Program-made: the position numbers and the translations under genes
Shown here: positions 42,492-50,982 of the stretch, piece by piece
Position numbering within the stretch: position 1 is the stretch's first letter
Layout of the letters: the number at the start of each line of letters is the position of its first letter
The notes under the pieces: model-generated
Told to the model about the DNA's origin: nothing
Seen by the model: only the letters and a program-made list of their open reading frames with translations
Database searches by the model: none
DNA from: Clostridia bacterium
GTDB taxonomy: Bacteria; Bacillota; Clostridia; Christensenellales; Aristaeellaceae
Direction of reading: 5' to 3'
Assembly (NCBI GenBank): GCA_017509255.1
Contig: JAFWQA010000009.1
Location: 35,073-99,072 of the forward strand
DNA length: 64,000 nucleotides

Positions 42492-43760
42492 ATGACACAG
42501 ACGGTTACCTATATCCTGTATGCTGTCGGCCCGTGGGTGCTGCTGCTCCTGGGGCTGACGTTCTGCGTCCTGGTGGACCCCTATATGAGCCGGAAGCACC
42601 GGAGGATGATCGTGCTTGAAAACGCGCTGGTGCTGGGCCTGCTGCTGGGGGACGCGCTGACCTACGGGATCTCCGCGGGAGAGCAGAACGACTTTGTGCG
42701 CACATGCTGCGGGATCTACGGCTACAGCGTGCGCCCGGTGCTGCTGATCCTGTTTATCCGGATGCTGTATCCGGAACGGAAGCAGAGCCTGCTGTGGGTG
42801 CCCGCCGGCCTGAACGCGGCCGTCTACCTGACGGCGTTCTTTTCCGGCATCGCCTTCCGGATCGAGAACAACTCCTTTACGCGCGGCCCGCTGGGATACT
42901 CCTGCGCGGTGTTCAGCGTGCTGCTGATGCTTTTCCTGACCGTGCAGACCGTGATCGGCTACAGGAAGGCGAAGAAGATCGAATCCGTCATCCTGCTGTT
43001 CAACTGCGCCCTGATCATCGCCGCCACCGCGGTGGACATGTTCCTGGTGGAGGAAGACGGGCCGGTCAGCTATCTGAGCATGGCGGTCGTCGGCTGCAGC
43101 ATCTTCTACTATATCTGGCTGCACCTGCAGACGGCCCGGAGACATGAGGAGAAGCTGATCGAGAACATGCAGGCGGAGCAGCGGATCCGCATCATGGTCT
43201 CCCAGATCCAGCCGCATTTCCTGTTCAACACGCTGAGCACCATCCAGGCGCTGTGCATGATCGACCCGCCGAAGGCGGCGGACACGGTCGGCAAGTTCGG
43301 CCAGTATCTGCGGCAGAACATCGACAGCCTGAGCCACCCGGAAATGATCCCCTTTGAAAAGGAAATGGAGCACACGCGGATCTATTCCGACATCGAGATG
43401 ATCCGTTTCCCGTCCATACGCGTTCTGTATGACCTGCAGGATACGGAATTCTCCGTGCCCGCGCTGACGGTGCAGCCGCTGGTGGAGAATGCTATCCGGC
43501 ACGGCGTGCGTATCCGCAGCCACGGCGAGGTGAGCGTGACCACCCGGAAGGAGGGCGCGGAGCACGTGATCGTGATCCGGGACAACGGGCGCGGCTTTGA
43601 CGTGGACGCCGCGCTTAAGGCGGACAGCACGCATATCGGAATGCGCAACGTGCGCGACCGGGTAGAGCAGATGTGCGGGGGAAGCATGACCATTGACAGC
43701 CGTATCGGCGAGGGGACGGAGATCACGATCCGTCTGCCGGAAAGGAAGACTGAGGAATGA
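42492..43760 (+). CDS. Sensor histidine kinase, LytS/YesM-type (His_kinase family)
   Basis: A 422-residue membrane kinase. About six or seven spans fill residues 8-212, with no recognised sensor domain. The phosphoacceptor motif SQIQPHFLFNTLSTIQAL is at His242, followed by a HATPase domain with N box VQPLVENAIRHGV and G boxes DNGRGFD and GMRNVRDRV. The stop overlaps the response-regulator start (ATGA). The signal may be a membrane or envelope event, given the exporters downstream (inference). Confidence 0.92.
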   Translation: MTQTVTYILYAVGPWVLLLLGLTFCVLVDPYMSRKHRRMIVLENALVLGLLLGDALTYGISAGEQNDFVRTCCGIYGYSVRPVLLILFIRMLYPERKQSLLWVPAGLNAAVYLTAFFSGIAFRIENNSFTRGPLGYSCAVFSVLLMLFLTVQTVIGYRKAKKIESVILLFNCALIIAATAVDMFLVEEDGPVSYLSMAVVGCSIFYYIWLHLQTARRHEEKLIENMQAEQRIRIMVSQIQPHFLFNTLSTIQALCMIDPPKAADTVGKFGQYLRQNIDSLSHPEMIPFEKEMEHTRIYSDIEMIRFPSIRVLYDLQDTEFSVPALTVQPLVENAIRHGVRIRSHGEVSVTTRKEGAEHVIVIRDNGRGFDVDAALKADSTHIGMRNVRDRVEQMCGGSMTIDSRIGEGTEITIRLPERKTEE

Positions 43761-44569
43761 AAGCGATCTGTGTGGACGACGAAAGCCTGATCATGCAGCT
43801 GACCGTGGCGATGTGCAGGGACCTGCCGGAGCTGGACGACGTGCAGGGCTTTACCACGGCGGGCGAGGCACTGAAATGGGCGGAGGAGCATCCGGTGGAC
43901 GTGGCCCTGCTGGATATCGACATGCCCGGGATGAACGGGCTGATGCTGGCGAAGGAGATCAAGGAACGGAATCCCGACGCCGCGATCCTTTTCCTGACCG
44001 GATACGCGCAGTACGCGGTGGAGGCCTTCGCGATGCATGCCTCCGGCTATCTGCTCAAGCCCGTCAGCAAGGAGCGGCTGGCACAGGAGGTGGCCTTTGC
44101 CCTTTCCGGCCAGCAGGAGAAGAAGGCACCCAAATCCCGCGTGGTGGCGCAGACCTTCGGCCAGTTTGAGCTTTTTGCGGACGGGAAGGCGGTGAGCTTC
44201 TCCCGCGCCAAGGCCAAGGAGCTGATGGCCTATCTGATCGACCGGCAGGGCGGGAGCGTCACCCGGGCGGAGGCCTTTGCTGCTATGTGGGAGGATGAAT
44301 TCTATGACCGGTCCATGCAGAAGCAGTTTGACGTGATCATCCGCAGCCTGCGCAAGACGCTGGACGAGCACGGCATCAGCCGGATCCTGGAAATGAAGAG
44401 CGGGAACCTGCGCGCGGTGCCGGAGGAGATGGACTGCGACCTGTACCGCTTTATGGCGGGAGACGTGCAGGCGGTGAACGCCTACCGCGGTGAATACATG
44501 AGCTCCTATTCCTGGGCGAGCCTGACGGAAAGCTATCTTTACCGCAAGGCGAACCCCGAGCTGAACTGA
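43757..44569 (+). CDS. Response regulator with SARP-like DNA-binding domain
   Basis: A 270-residue regulator. The N-terminal receiver has acidic VDDES and phospho-acceptor Asp53 in LLDIDMPGMNG, with the conserved LLKPVSK lysine near 102. From about residue 133 (QTFGQFELFADGKAVSFSRA) comes a winged-helix of the SARP/BTAD-like type, found in the SAPR-family regulators of Firmicutes rather than LytTR. It overlaps the kinase gene by four bases. It may bind the 20-base repeat upstream of its own operon and of the MATE fusion gene. Confidence 0.9.
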   Translation: MKAICVDDESLIMQLTVAMCRDLPELDDVQGFTTAGEALKWAEEHPVDVALLDIDMPGMNGLMLAKEIKERNPDAAILFLTGYAQYAVEAFAMHASGYLLKPVSKERLAQEVAFALSGQQEKKAPKSRVVAQTFGQFELFADGKAVSFSRAKAKELMAYLIDRQGGSVTRAEAFAAMWEDEFYDRSMQKQFDVIIRSLRKTLDEHGISRILEMKSGNLRAVPEEMDCDLYRFMAGDVQAVNAYRGEYMSSYSWASLTESYLYRKANPELN

Positions 44570-44585
44570 AAAAAGCCCCCGTCCT

Positions 44586-44605
44586 GCTGGACATCTGTTG
44601 GACAT
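44586..44605. promoter_or_regulatory. 20-base repeat element, copy 2 (MATE fusion operon)
   Basis: GCTGGACATCTGTTGGACAT, matching copy 1 at 42416 in 18 of 20 bases, again with TGGACA twice at an 11-base offset. A weak TATGCT lies at 44613-44618. The leader to the ATG at 44728 holds nothing else I recognise. Confidence 0.6.
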
Positions 44606-44727
44606 GCCGCGGTATGCTGAAGACAGCCCGCGGACAGAGAAGCGGACGGAAAGGGGACGGAAGCGGAAGAAACGGACAGCGGCGGACGGAGCCGCGATAC
44701 GGGACAGGCAGGAAAGGAAGGACTGGC

Positions 44728-46485
44728 ATGATCCGAAAACTCGTGAGGCAGATGCTGACGGCGCAGATCCTTTCCTCGCTGACGGTGTCCCTGTGCCTGA
44801 TGATCGACAGCATCATGATCGGGCGGTTCCTCGGGGAGGAAGCCATCGCGGCCTACGGGCTGGCCAATCCGGTGCTGCTTTTTATCGGGGCGATCGGAAG
44901 CCTGCTGGCCTCCGGCATCCAGGTGGTATGCGCCAGGTCGCTGGGCAGGGGTTCCCGCGAGGAAACCGACGCGGGCTTCTCCTCCGCGCTGGCGCTGGCG
45001 GCGGCCGTTTCCGTCACATTCACGGCGGCGGTGCTGCTGCTTCGGGATCCGCTGGCGGCCGTGCTGGGCGCCGGAGGAGCCGGCGCGCTGCACGGGCAAA
45101 CCGCCGGATATCTGGCCGGCTTCAGCCTTGGCGCACCGTTTTCCATGGGCGCGCTGGTGCTGGTGCCTTTCCTGCAGATGGCCGGGGAAAGCACGCTGCT
45201 GATCGCGGCGGTGCTGAGCATGACCGTGACGGACGTGGCGCTGGACCTGCTGAACGTGACTGTTTTCCACGGCGGCATGTTCGGCATGGGGCTTGCCTCC
45301 TCCGTCAGCTATCTGGTCGCCGTGGCGGTGAGCCTGACCTATTTCCTGTCCCGCAGAAACGTGTTCCGTTTCTCGCGGAGGCTGGTGACGGGGAAAAAGC
45401 TCGCGGAGCTCCTGAAGGGAGGCCTGCCCGCGGGCGTTTCCATGGCAAGCGGCGTGCTGCTGGTCTTTGTGATGAACCGGATCCTGCAGACGGCCGGCGG
45501 AAACGCGGCCGTGGCGGCCTTCGCGGTCGTGTCCACGGTGGGCAATGTGGGCGGCTGCATCGTGACCGGTACGGGCGGCGTATCGCTGACGCTGAGCGGG
45601 ATCTTTTACCACGAGGAGGACCGCGCGGCGCTGAGGGAGCTGATCCGGCTGCTGTGCCGGAGCTCCGCGGTCCTGGGGCTCGCGGTCGGCGCGGCGCTGG
45701 TCCTTGCTGCCCCCGCGGCGGTCGGACTTTTCATCCCGGAGGCCGGGGAAGCCCGGACGATGGCGGTTCTGGGACTGCGGCTTTTCTCAGCCGGGCTGAT
45801 CCCCTGCTGCGTCAACGCGGCGCTGAAGAACCTGTATCTGGCGACCGGCCGGGTGACGCTGTCGGAGATCCTTTCCCTGGCCGAGGGCGCGGTGATGCCG
45901 GCCCTCAGCGCGCTGATCCTGTCCCTGTGCTTCGGCACGGACGGCGTATGGCTGTATTACGCGGCCGGTCAGCTGCTGACACTGACGTGCCTTGGACTGT
46001 ATATCCGGCGGAAAACGGGACAGGCGCCGTGGCGCGGAGATGCCTGCCTGCTGCTGCGCGATGACTTCGGCGTGAAGCCGGAGGACCTGATGGAAACGGA
46101 GATCCGGAGCCTCAGGGAGGTCAGCGAGGCGGCGCAGGCCGCGGAGCGGTTCTGCCGGCAGCACGGACAAAGCGAACGGACGGCCAACCGAATGGCCCTG
46201 TGCATTGAGGAAATGGCCGGCAATATCGTGGAGCACGGTTTCCCGCAGGGGAAGGGGCCGCACCACCTGTCCGTGAGGGTACTGCTCAAGCCCGGCTACT
46301 GGGTGCTGCGCTTCCGGGACGACTGCAGGGCGTTCGACCCGGTGCACTATGTGCCCGCGGAAGGGCAGGAGAGCCTGGGGATCCGCCTGGTGCTCGCACT
46401 GGCGGAGGAAGCCAATTACACCTATTCCCTGAATCTGAACAACCTTACGCTCCGCCTGCGCCCGGACGCGCAGAGCGGGGAGTGA
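44728..46485 (+). CDS. MATE-family exporter fused to a C-terminal RsbW-like ATPase domain
   Basis: A 585-residue protein. Residues 1-440 form a MATE transporter with about 12 spans (start MIRKLVRQMLTAQILSSLTV, then DSIMIGRFLGEEAIAAYG). Residues 445-585 are a GHKL ATPase of the anti-sigma type, with N box MALCIEEMAGNIVEHGF, G1 region FRDDCRAFDPVHY and G2 region ESLGIRLVLALAEEANY. MATE proteins normally end after the membrane part. The frame is continuous across the junction. The STAS protein downstream is a natural partner or substrate. The ATG at 44728 has GGAAGG upstream. Confidence 0.9.
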   Translation: MIRKLVRQMLTAQILSSLTVSLCLMIDSIMIGRFLGEEAIAAYGLANPVLLFIGAIGSLLASGIQVVCARSLGRGSREETDAGFSSALALAAAVSVTFTAAVLLLRDPLAAVLGAGGAGALHGQTAGYLAGFSLGAPFSMGALVLVPFLQMAGESTLLIAAVLSMTVTDVALDLLNVTVFHGGMFGMGLASSVSYLVAVAVSLTYFLSRRNVFRFSRRLVTGKKLAELLKGGLPAGVSMASGVLLVFVMNRILQTAGGNAAVAAFAVVSTVGNVGGCIVTGTGGVSLTLSGIFYHEEDRAALRELIRLLCRSSAVLGLAVGAALVLAAPAAVGLFIPEAGEARTMAVLGLRLFSAGLIPCCVNAALKNLYLATGRVTLSEILSLAEGAVMPALSALILSLCFGTDGVWLYYAAGQLLTLTCLGLYIRRKTGQAPWRGDACLLLRDDFGVKPEDLMETEIRSLREVSEAAQAAERFCRQHGQSERTANRMALCIEEMAGNIVEHGFPQGKGPHHLSVRVLLKPGYWVLRFRDDCRAFDPVHYVPAEGQESLGIRLVLALAEEANYTYSLNLNNLTLRLRPDAQSGE

Positions 46486-46531
46486 ACCCAAAACGCGCTG
46501 AGGCGCACCGACAAAAAAGGAGGACACAAAA

Positions 46532-46828
46532 ATGACAATCAACAAGGTACAGAACGGAACTGCACTGGAGATCGCGCTGGAGGGACGGCTGGATACCGTG
46601 ACCGCTCCCCAGCTGGAAAGCGAACTGAGCAAAGCCATGCCCGACGCGGAGACCCTGATGCTGGACTGCAGCAAGCTGGAGTACATCTCCTCCGCCGGGC
46701 TGCGCGTATTGCTGTCTGCCCACAAAGCCATGGCCCGGAAGGGCGGCATGAAGGTAACGCATGTGAAGGAGATCGTACAGGAAGTGCTGGACGTGACCGG
46801 ATTCTCCGCGATCCTGACGATCGAATGA
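46532..46828 (+). CDS. STAS-domain anti-sigma factor antagonist
   Basis: A 98-residue single STAS domain, the length of SpoIIAA/RsbV. The segment with the phosphorylatable serine is YISSAGLRVLL (residues 51-61), preceded by LEGRLDTVTAPQLE. Such proteins are phosphorylated by a GHKL kinase and, when dephosphorylated, bind and sequester it. Three GHKL-like partners lie around it: the MATE fusion, the degenerate protein next to it, and the small ATPase at 47515. No SpoIIE-type phosphatase or cognate sigma factor is adjacent. Confidence 0.93.
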   Translation: MTINKVQNGTALEIALEGRLDTVTAPQLESELSKAMPDAETLMLDCSKLEYISSAGLRVLLSAHKAMARKGGMKVTHVKEIVQEVLDVTGFSAILTIE

Positions 46829-46839
46829 GGTGAGAGAAA

Positions 46840-47445
46840 ATGAAAACCGATGTGATCACTGTATCCGGAGCCTTCAGCGGAACGGAAGCGGCGCTGAGGC
46901 AGGCGGAGAAGGTGGCGGGTTACAAGGGCCTGACACCGAAGAGCGCCCTGCAGCTGCGGCTGCTGACGGAAGAAATGATGGGCCTGATGCGCGGGATTAC
47001 CGGCGAGAAGGACGGGCAGTTCTGGATCGAGGACAACGACGGCGTATATGAGCTGCATCTGCGGGTCATCACCGTGATGGATCCCGAGAAGCGGGGACGC
47101 CTGCTGTCCGTGTCCGGGTCCGGGAAGAACGAGGCCGCGAAGGGGCTGATGGGCCGCCTGCGCGACTTCTTTGACCGGAGCGCGGATGAGGGACCGCTGC
47201 CGTCCACCAGCCCGCTGATGTTCAGCGAGTCTTATGACTACAGCTCCACCCCCATGCTGGACTGGGACTGGTCCATGACGGAGTACCGGGACAGGCTGAG
47301 GGCAAAGATGAACGAGCAGGACGAAAACGCGCGGGAAATGTGGGACGAGCTGGAGCAGTCCGTGGTCACGCATGTGGCGGACGACGTGAAGGTCTCCATC
47401 CGCGGCGCCGCGGCGGAGCTGATCATCGTCAAAAAACTGGGATGA
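46840..47445 (+). CDS. Unrecognised protein with degenerate GHKL-like ends
   Basis: A 201-residue protein not assigned to a family. The N-terminal part has an N-box-like helix (LQLRLLTEEMMGLMRGITG, near residues 37-55) and the C-terminus VKVSIRGAAAELIIVKKLG resembles the last strand of RsbW-like ATPases. The glycine-rich ATP-lid motifs between them are missing, replaced by an acidic, Ser/Trp-rich stretch (residues 110-165). It may be an inactive kinase that still binds STAS partners. It starts 12 bases after the STAS gene. Confidence 0.65.
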   Translation: MKTDVITVSGAFSGTEAALRQAEKVAGYKGLTPKSALQLRLLTEEMMGLMRGITGEKDGQFWIEDNDGVYELHLRVITVMDPEKRGRLLSVSGSGKNEAAKGLMGRLRDFFDRSADEGPLPSTSPLMFSESYDYSSTPMLDWDWSMTEYRDRLRAKMNEQDENAREMWDELEQSVVTHVADDVKVSIRGAAAELIIVKKLG

Positions 47446-47514
47446 CGGGCCGGTAAGCCCGCACGGACAGAAGGATAATACAAGGACAACGGACGGGAAG
47501 GAGGCGGAAAAGGC

Positions 47515-47928
47515 ATGAAGGAATGGTCTTTTCCTGCCAGGACGGACAGCATACCGGAGCTGACCGCGCTGATCGACACAGAGCTGGAGGCAGTTTCCTG
47601 TCCGCTGAAAAACCGGATGCAGCTGGATGTGATCATCGATGAGGTGTTCTCGAACATCTGCCGGTATGCCTACGGATCCGGGGCGGGTGACGCCTCGGTC
47701 TGCTTCCGTTTTGACGGGGAGAAGAACGAGGTGAGCCTGACCTTCCGGGACAGGGGCATCCCCTATGATCCGCTGGAAAGCCCGGAACCGGACGTGACGC
47801 TGTCCGCCGAGGAACGCGAGATCGGCGGGCTGGGCATCTTTCTGGTGAAGCAGCTGGCGGACGGAGTGCGCTACGAGCGGGACGGGGATACCAACGTGCT
47901 TACAGTGACCAAGAAACTGCAGAGATAG
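47515..47928 (+). CDS. RsbW-like anti-sigma serine kinase
   Basis: A 137-residue stand-alone GHKL ATPase. The N box is DVIIDEVFSNICRYAY (near residue 41), G1 is FRDRGIPYDPLESP and G2 is EIGGLGIFLVKQLAD. It has the size and layout of RsbW/SpoIIAB-type kinases, which phosphorylate a STAS partner. The STAS protein at 46532 is the obvious candidate. GGAGG precedes the ATG. It lies 22 bases before the ABC ATPase gene. Confidence 0.92.
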   Translation: MKEWSFPARTDSIPELTALIDTELEAVSCPLKNRMQLDVIIDEVFSNICRYAYGSGAGDASVCFRFDGEKNEVSLTFRDRGIPYDPLESPEPDVTLSAEEREIGGLGIFLVKQLADGVRYERDGDTNVLTVTKKLQR

Positions 47929-47950
47929 GAACGGGAGGGAAAAGAACGGA

Positions 47951-49276
47951 ATGCTGAATGTTCTCCTGATCATTCTCTTCGGCAGCTACAGCACGTCCAA
48001 TGTTGTCATGGAAGCGCTGCTGATCGCCGGTCTGTACGGGATGTTCAATAAGTCCGGGATCGCAGGCTGGTGGGCGGCGGTCCCCTGCGCCAGGAACTAT
48101 ATGCTGGCACGCTGCGCCGGCAAGGAGGAGGAGGGCCGGGTCTACAGCGTCCTGGGCTTTGTGACGATGCTCCTGTCCGTGGGCGAATACCTTGCTTCGA
48201 CGGAAAACCTGATCATGATGTTTACCATTCCTACCTTTGCCCTGGAGATCATCCGGCTCATTTACATGATCCGGATCACCGGCGGGCTTCTGGAGGTATA
48301 CGGGCGGCGGCGCGCCTGGGGCTGGCTGTGGGTCCTGTTCCCCTTTATTCCGGCGCTGATCTGGGGCTTCGGAAAGAAGTATCAGCCGGAATGGAAGGTG
48401 GAGGATATCCGCCGGGTGTCCAGGGAGCTGATCTCCGGGCATACCGTGCAGGGGATGAGCGACGGGCTGACCGTGAACCTGGAGGAAAGGACGGCCACCG
48501 AATTCTTCCAGAAGAAATACCTGCTGCGGGATATCCACATGTACGTCAGGCCCGGGCATATGGTGCTGCTGCTGGGCGGCTCCGGTGCCGGGAAAACCAC
48601 CTTCATCAACGCCGTGAACGGCTATGAGAAGGCAAAGGCCAGGGTGTCGCTGAACGGCGGAGACATCTACGGGGATTACAAAAAAATGCAGTACGAGGTC
48701 GGCTTCGTACCGCAGCAGGAGCTGATGAGAGGTAAGGACACCGTGTATCACACGCTGACGGACGCCTCCAAGCTGCGGATGCCGCTGAACGTTTCCGGGG
48801 AGGACCGGACAGCCCGCGTGGAGGAGGTCATGGACATCTTCGGCCTGACGCCCGTGAAGGGGAACCTGGTGGAAAAGCTTTCCGGTGGGCAGAAAAAGCG
48901 GCTGTCCATCGCGATGGAGTTCCTGTCCAATCCCTCCCTGTTCATCCTGGATGAGCCGGACTCCGGTCTGGACGGCGTGATGGCGCGGGAGCTGATGGAG
49001 CAGCTGAGGAAGATCGCCGACCAGGGGAAGATCGTGATCGTGATCACCCATACCCCGGACCGCGTGATCGACCTGTTTGACGACGTGATCGTGCTGGCCA
49101 AGGACAGCGAAAGGACCGGCAGGCTGGCCTGGTTCGGCCCGGTGGAGGAAGCGCGGAAATTCTTCGGACGGGAGAAGATGGAGCAGATCGTGATGGCCGT
49201 CAACCGCAAAGAGGAAGGCGGAGAGGGCCGGGCGGATGAGTTCATCGGACGTTTCGCGGAGGTGCAGCATGGCTGA
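47951..49276 (+). CDS. ABCG-type exporter ATPase with N-terminal membrane domain
   Basis: A 441-residue protein. Residues 1-140 hold four hydrophobic segments (GMFNKSGIAGWWAAVPCARN is typical of the DUF5684-like domain). After a linker comes an ABC ATPase: Walker A LLGGSGAGKTT (near 209), signature LSGGQKKRLSIAMEF, Walker B LFILDEPDSGLDG and H loop ITHTPDRVIDLFDD. The KKRLSIA signature variant is characteristic of the ABCG/White subfamily. Its stop overlaps the permease gene by eight bases. Confidence 0.88.
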   Translation: MLNVLLIILFGSYSTSNVVMEALLIAGLYGMFNKSGIAGWWAAVPCARNYMLARCAGKEEEGRVYSVLGFVTMLLSVGEYLASTENLIMMFTIPTFALEIIRLIYMIRITGGLLEVYGRRRAWGWLWVLFPFIPALIWGFGKKYQPEWKVEDIRRVSRELISGHTVQGMSDGLTVNLEERTATEFFQKKYLLRDIHMYVRPGHMVLLLGGSGAGKTTFINAVNGYEKAKARVSLNGGDIYGDYKKMQYEVGFVPQQELMRGKDTVYHTLTDASKLRMPLNVSGEDRTARVEEVMDIFGLTPVKGNLVEKLSGGQKKRLSIAMEFLSNPSLFILDEPDSGLDGVMARELMEQLRKIADQGKIVIVITHTPDRVIDLFDDVIVLAKDSERTGRLAWFGPVEEARKFFGREKMEQIVMAVNRKEEGGEGRADEFIGRFAEVQHG

Positions 49277-50504
49277 GATCAGAGAAAAGAAGGCGCAGCG
49301 CCGCCAGCTCCGGATCCGTCACCGCGGACGGCTGGAACAGATCGGGATCTATTTCGGGAAGATGCTGCGGATGTTCGTTTACCAGAACGACTGGAAGGTG
49401 CTGCCCATGGCAGCGCTGATCGCAGCACTGGTTTCCATGGTGATCCGCAAGAACTTCTTTATCACCATGGAGGGCAACCTGACCGGCTCGTTTGCCCTGG
49501 TCTGCGTGGCTATCTGGAACGGCTGCTTCAATTCCATCCAGGTGATCTGCCGGGAGAGGCAGATCGTGAAACGGGAGCACCGCTCCGGTATGCATATCTC
49601 CTCCTATATCGCGTCGCACATGATCTATCAGGCGCTGCTGTGCCTGGCGCAGACGGCCCTGACCCTGTACGTATGCGGCGCCATGGGCGTCAAGTATCCG
49701 GAAAAGGGCCTGATCACCCCCTGGCTGACGGTGGACCTGGGGATCACGATTTTCCTCATTTCCTACGCGTCGGACATGCTGAGCCTGTGGGTGTCCGCGA
49801 TCGCGCACACCACCACGGCCGCCATGACCGTGATGCCCTTTGTGCTGATCTTCCAGCTGGTGTTTTCCGGCGGGATCTTCAGCCTGCCCGCATGGGCGGA
49901 CAATCTGTCCCAGTTCACCATTTCCAACTACGGACTCAAATGCATCGCGGCGCAGAGCGACTATAACAATACACCGATGGTGTCGGTCTGGAATACGCTG
50001 GAGAAGGTCAAAGACCGTGAGCTCGGCGGAACCGTGACGGCCGGGCAGATCTCGGACCTGCTGATGAGCGACAAGCTGAAGGCCGTCAGCGAGTTCCGGG
50101 CAAGGGAGATAGACCTCGACGCGCTGCTGAGATCCCTGATGAAGAATGCCGGCCTGACGCCCCCGGAAACCGCGGAGGCTGCCGGCGAAGGGGAAGACGC
50201 CCCGAGAAAGACGGTGACGGTGGGCGAAATACTGGAGCAGGCCTTGAACAACCCGTCGTTTGAGGCGGTGCGGGATGAGAAAATCACCGTGAAGACCACG
50301 GTCGGCGAGCTGCTGGAGGCGGCGGGTGAGGAAGACGTCAAAAAATACATACAGGATATGACCAGCCGGGTCAGCGCCAATCCGGACTACGAGAACACAC
50401 CCGGGAACGTGATCGGCCTGTGGCTGATCATCGGGTTCTTCGCGCTGGCATACGCGCTGTTTGCCATGATCACGCTGGAATTCATCGACAAGGATAAGAG
50501 ATAA
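49269..50504 (+). CDS. ABC-2 type (ABCG-like) exporter permease
   Basis: A 411-residue permease. A basic N-terminal tail is followed by about five spans in residues 48-240 (CREMQ-like coupling region VICRERQIVKREHRSGMHIS). An unusual soluble insertion of about 130 residues (250-375), rich in Glu and Thr, then precedes a final span near 385-405. The insertion probably faces outside. The ATG at 49269 overlaps the ATPase stop; an upstream in-frame ATG at 49236 lies deep in that gene. It is the last gene of the partner-switching cluster; the exported substrate is unknown. Confidence 0.87.
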   Translation: MAEIREKKAQRRQLRIRHRGRLEQIGIYFGKMLRMFVYQNDWKVLPMAALIAALVSMVIRKNFFITMEGNLTGSFALVCVAIWNGCFNSIQVICRERQIVKREHRSGMHISSYIASHMIYQALLCLAQTALTLYVCGAMGVKYPEKGLITPWLTVDLGITIFLISYASDMLSLWVSAIAHTTTAAMTVMPFVLIFQLVFSGGIFSLPAWADNLSQFTISNYGLKCIAAQSDYNNTPMVSVWNTLEKVKDRELGGTVTAGQISDLLMSDKLKAVSEFRAREIDLDALLRSLMKNAGLTPPETAEAAGEGEDAPRKTVTVGEILEQALNNPSFEAVRDEKITVKTTVGELLEAAGEEDVKKYIQDMTSRVSANPDYENTPGNVIGLWLIIGFFALAYALFAMITLEFIDKDKR

Positions 50505-50517
50505 AGCAACCCGCAAA

Positions 50518-50549
50518 AACGCTCCCGTGAGGAAACTCACGGGAGCGTT
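50518..50549 (-). terminator. Terminator between convergent genes
   Basis: A 14-bp perfect stem (50518-50531 with 50536-50549), GAAA loop on the plus strand. The U run is on the minus strand (plus-strand AAAAA at 50515-50519), so it serves the TIGR04076 gene best and may also stop the exporter transcript. Confidence 0.82.
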
Positions 50550-50587
50550 CGCGCTGCGCGGAAAAGCGGCGGGTGGTACGGGAAAAT

Positions 50588-50941
50588 TCACGTCTCTTTC
50601 CAGAATCCGCCTCTGAAGAAGTTCTCATTCCCGGTGGGCTTTGCCGTGAGCCGGAAGATGACGCAGCCGTCCGGGCAGACGACGGTCTTGCTGTACCGGT
50701 CCTCTCCGCCCAGAGCGGTCAGGTCGCCGCCGCTGCGGACGGCTTCCATCAGGGGATAGAGCATCATCATGGTTTTGGAGCAGATGCCGAAGCCCTGCTC
50801 ATTGACCGGACAGCCGTAGGTGCAGCGGTAGCAGTCCCCGATCTCCTCGCCGTTGCGGCAGTAGTGTTCCGTGTGATCGCCCCGCAGGAAGCCGGTGACC
50901 TCCACGGTGAACTCGTATTCCTCATCATACCATTTTTTCAT
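50588..50941 (-). CDS. TIGR04076 family protein
   Basis: A 117-residue Cys-rich protein of the uncharacterised TIGR04076 family. It has GDCYRCTYGCPVNEQGFGIC near the middle, followed by MMMLYPLMEAVRSGGDL and the C-terminal CPDGCVIFRLTA. Six Cys residues suggest metal binding, but no function is known. The ATG at 50941 has GGAGG six bases upstream. It lies 41 bases after the PfkB gene on the same strand. Confidence 0.8.
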   Translation of the reverse strand: MKKWYDEEYEFTVEVTGFLRGDHTEHYCRNGEEIGDCYRCTYGCPVNEQGFGICSKTMMMLYPLMEAVRSGGDLTALGGEDRYSKTVVCPDGCVIFRLTAKPTGNENFFRGGFWKET

Positions 50942-50982
50942 CGTTTTCCTCCGTGAGCCGGGCACAGCCCGGCTTTCTCTGT

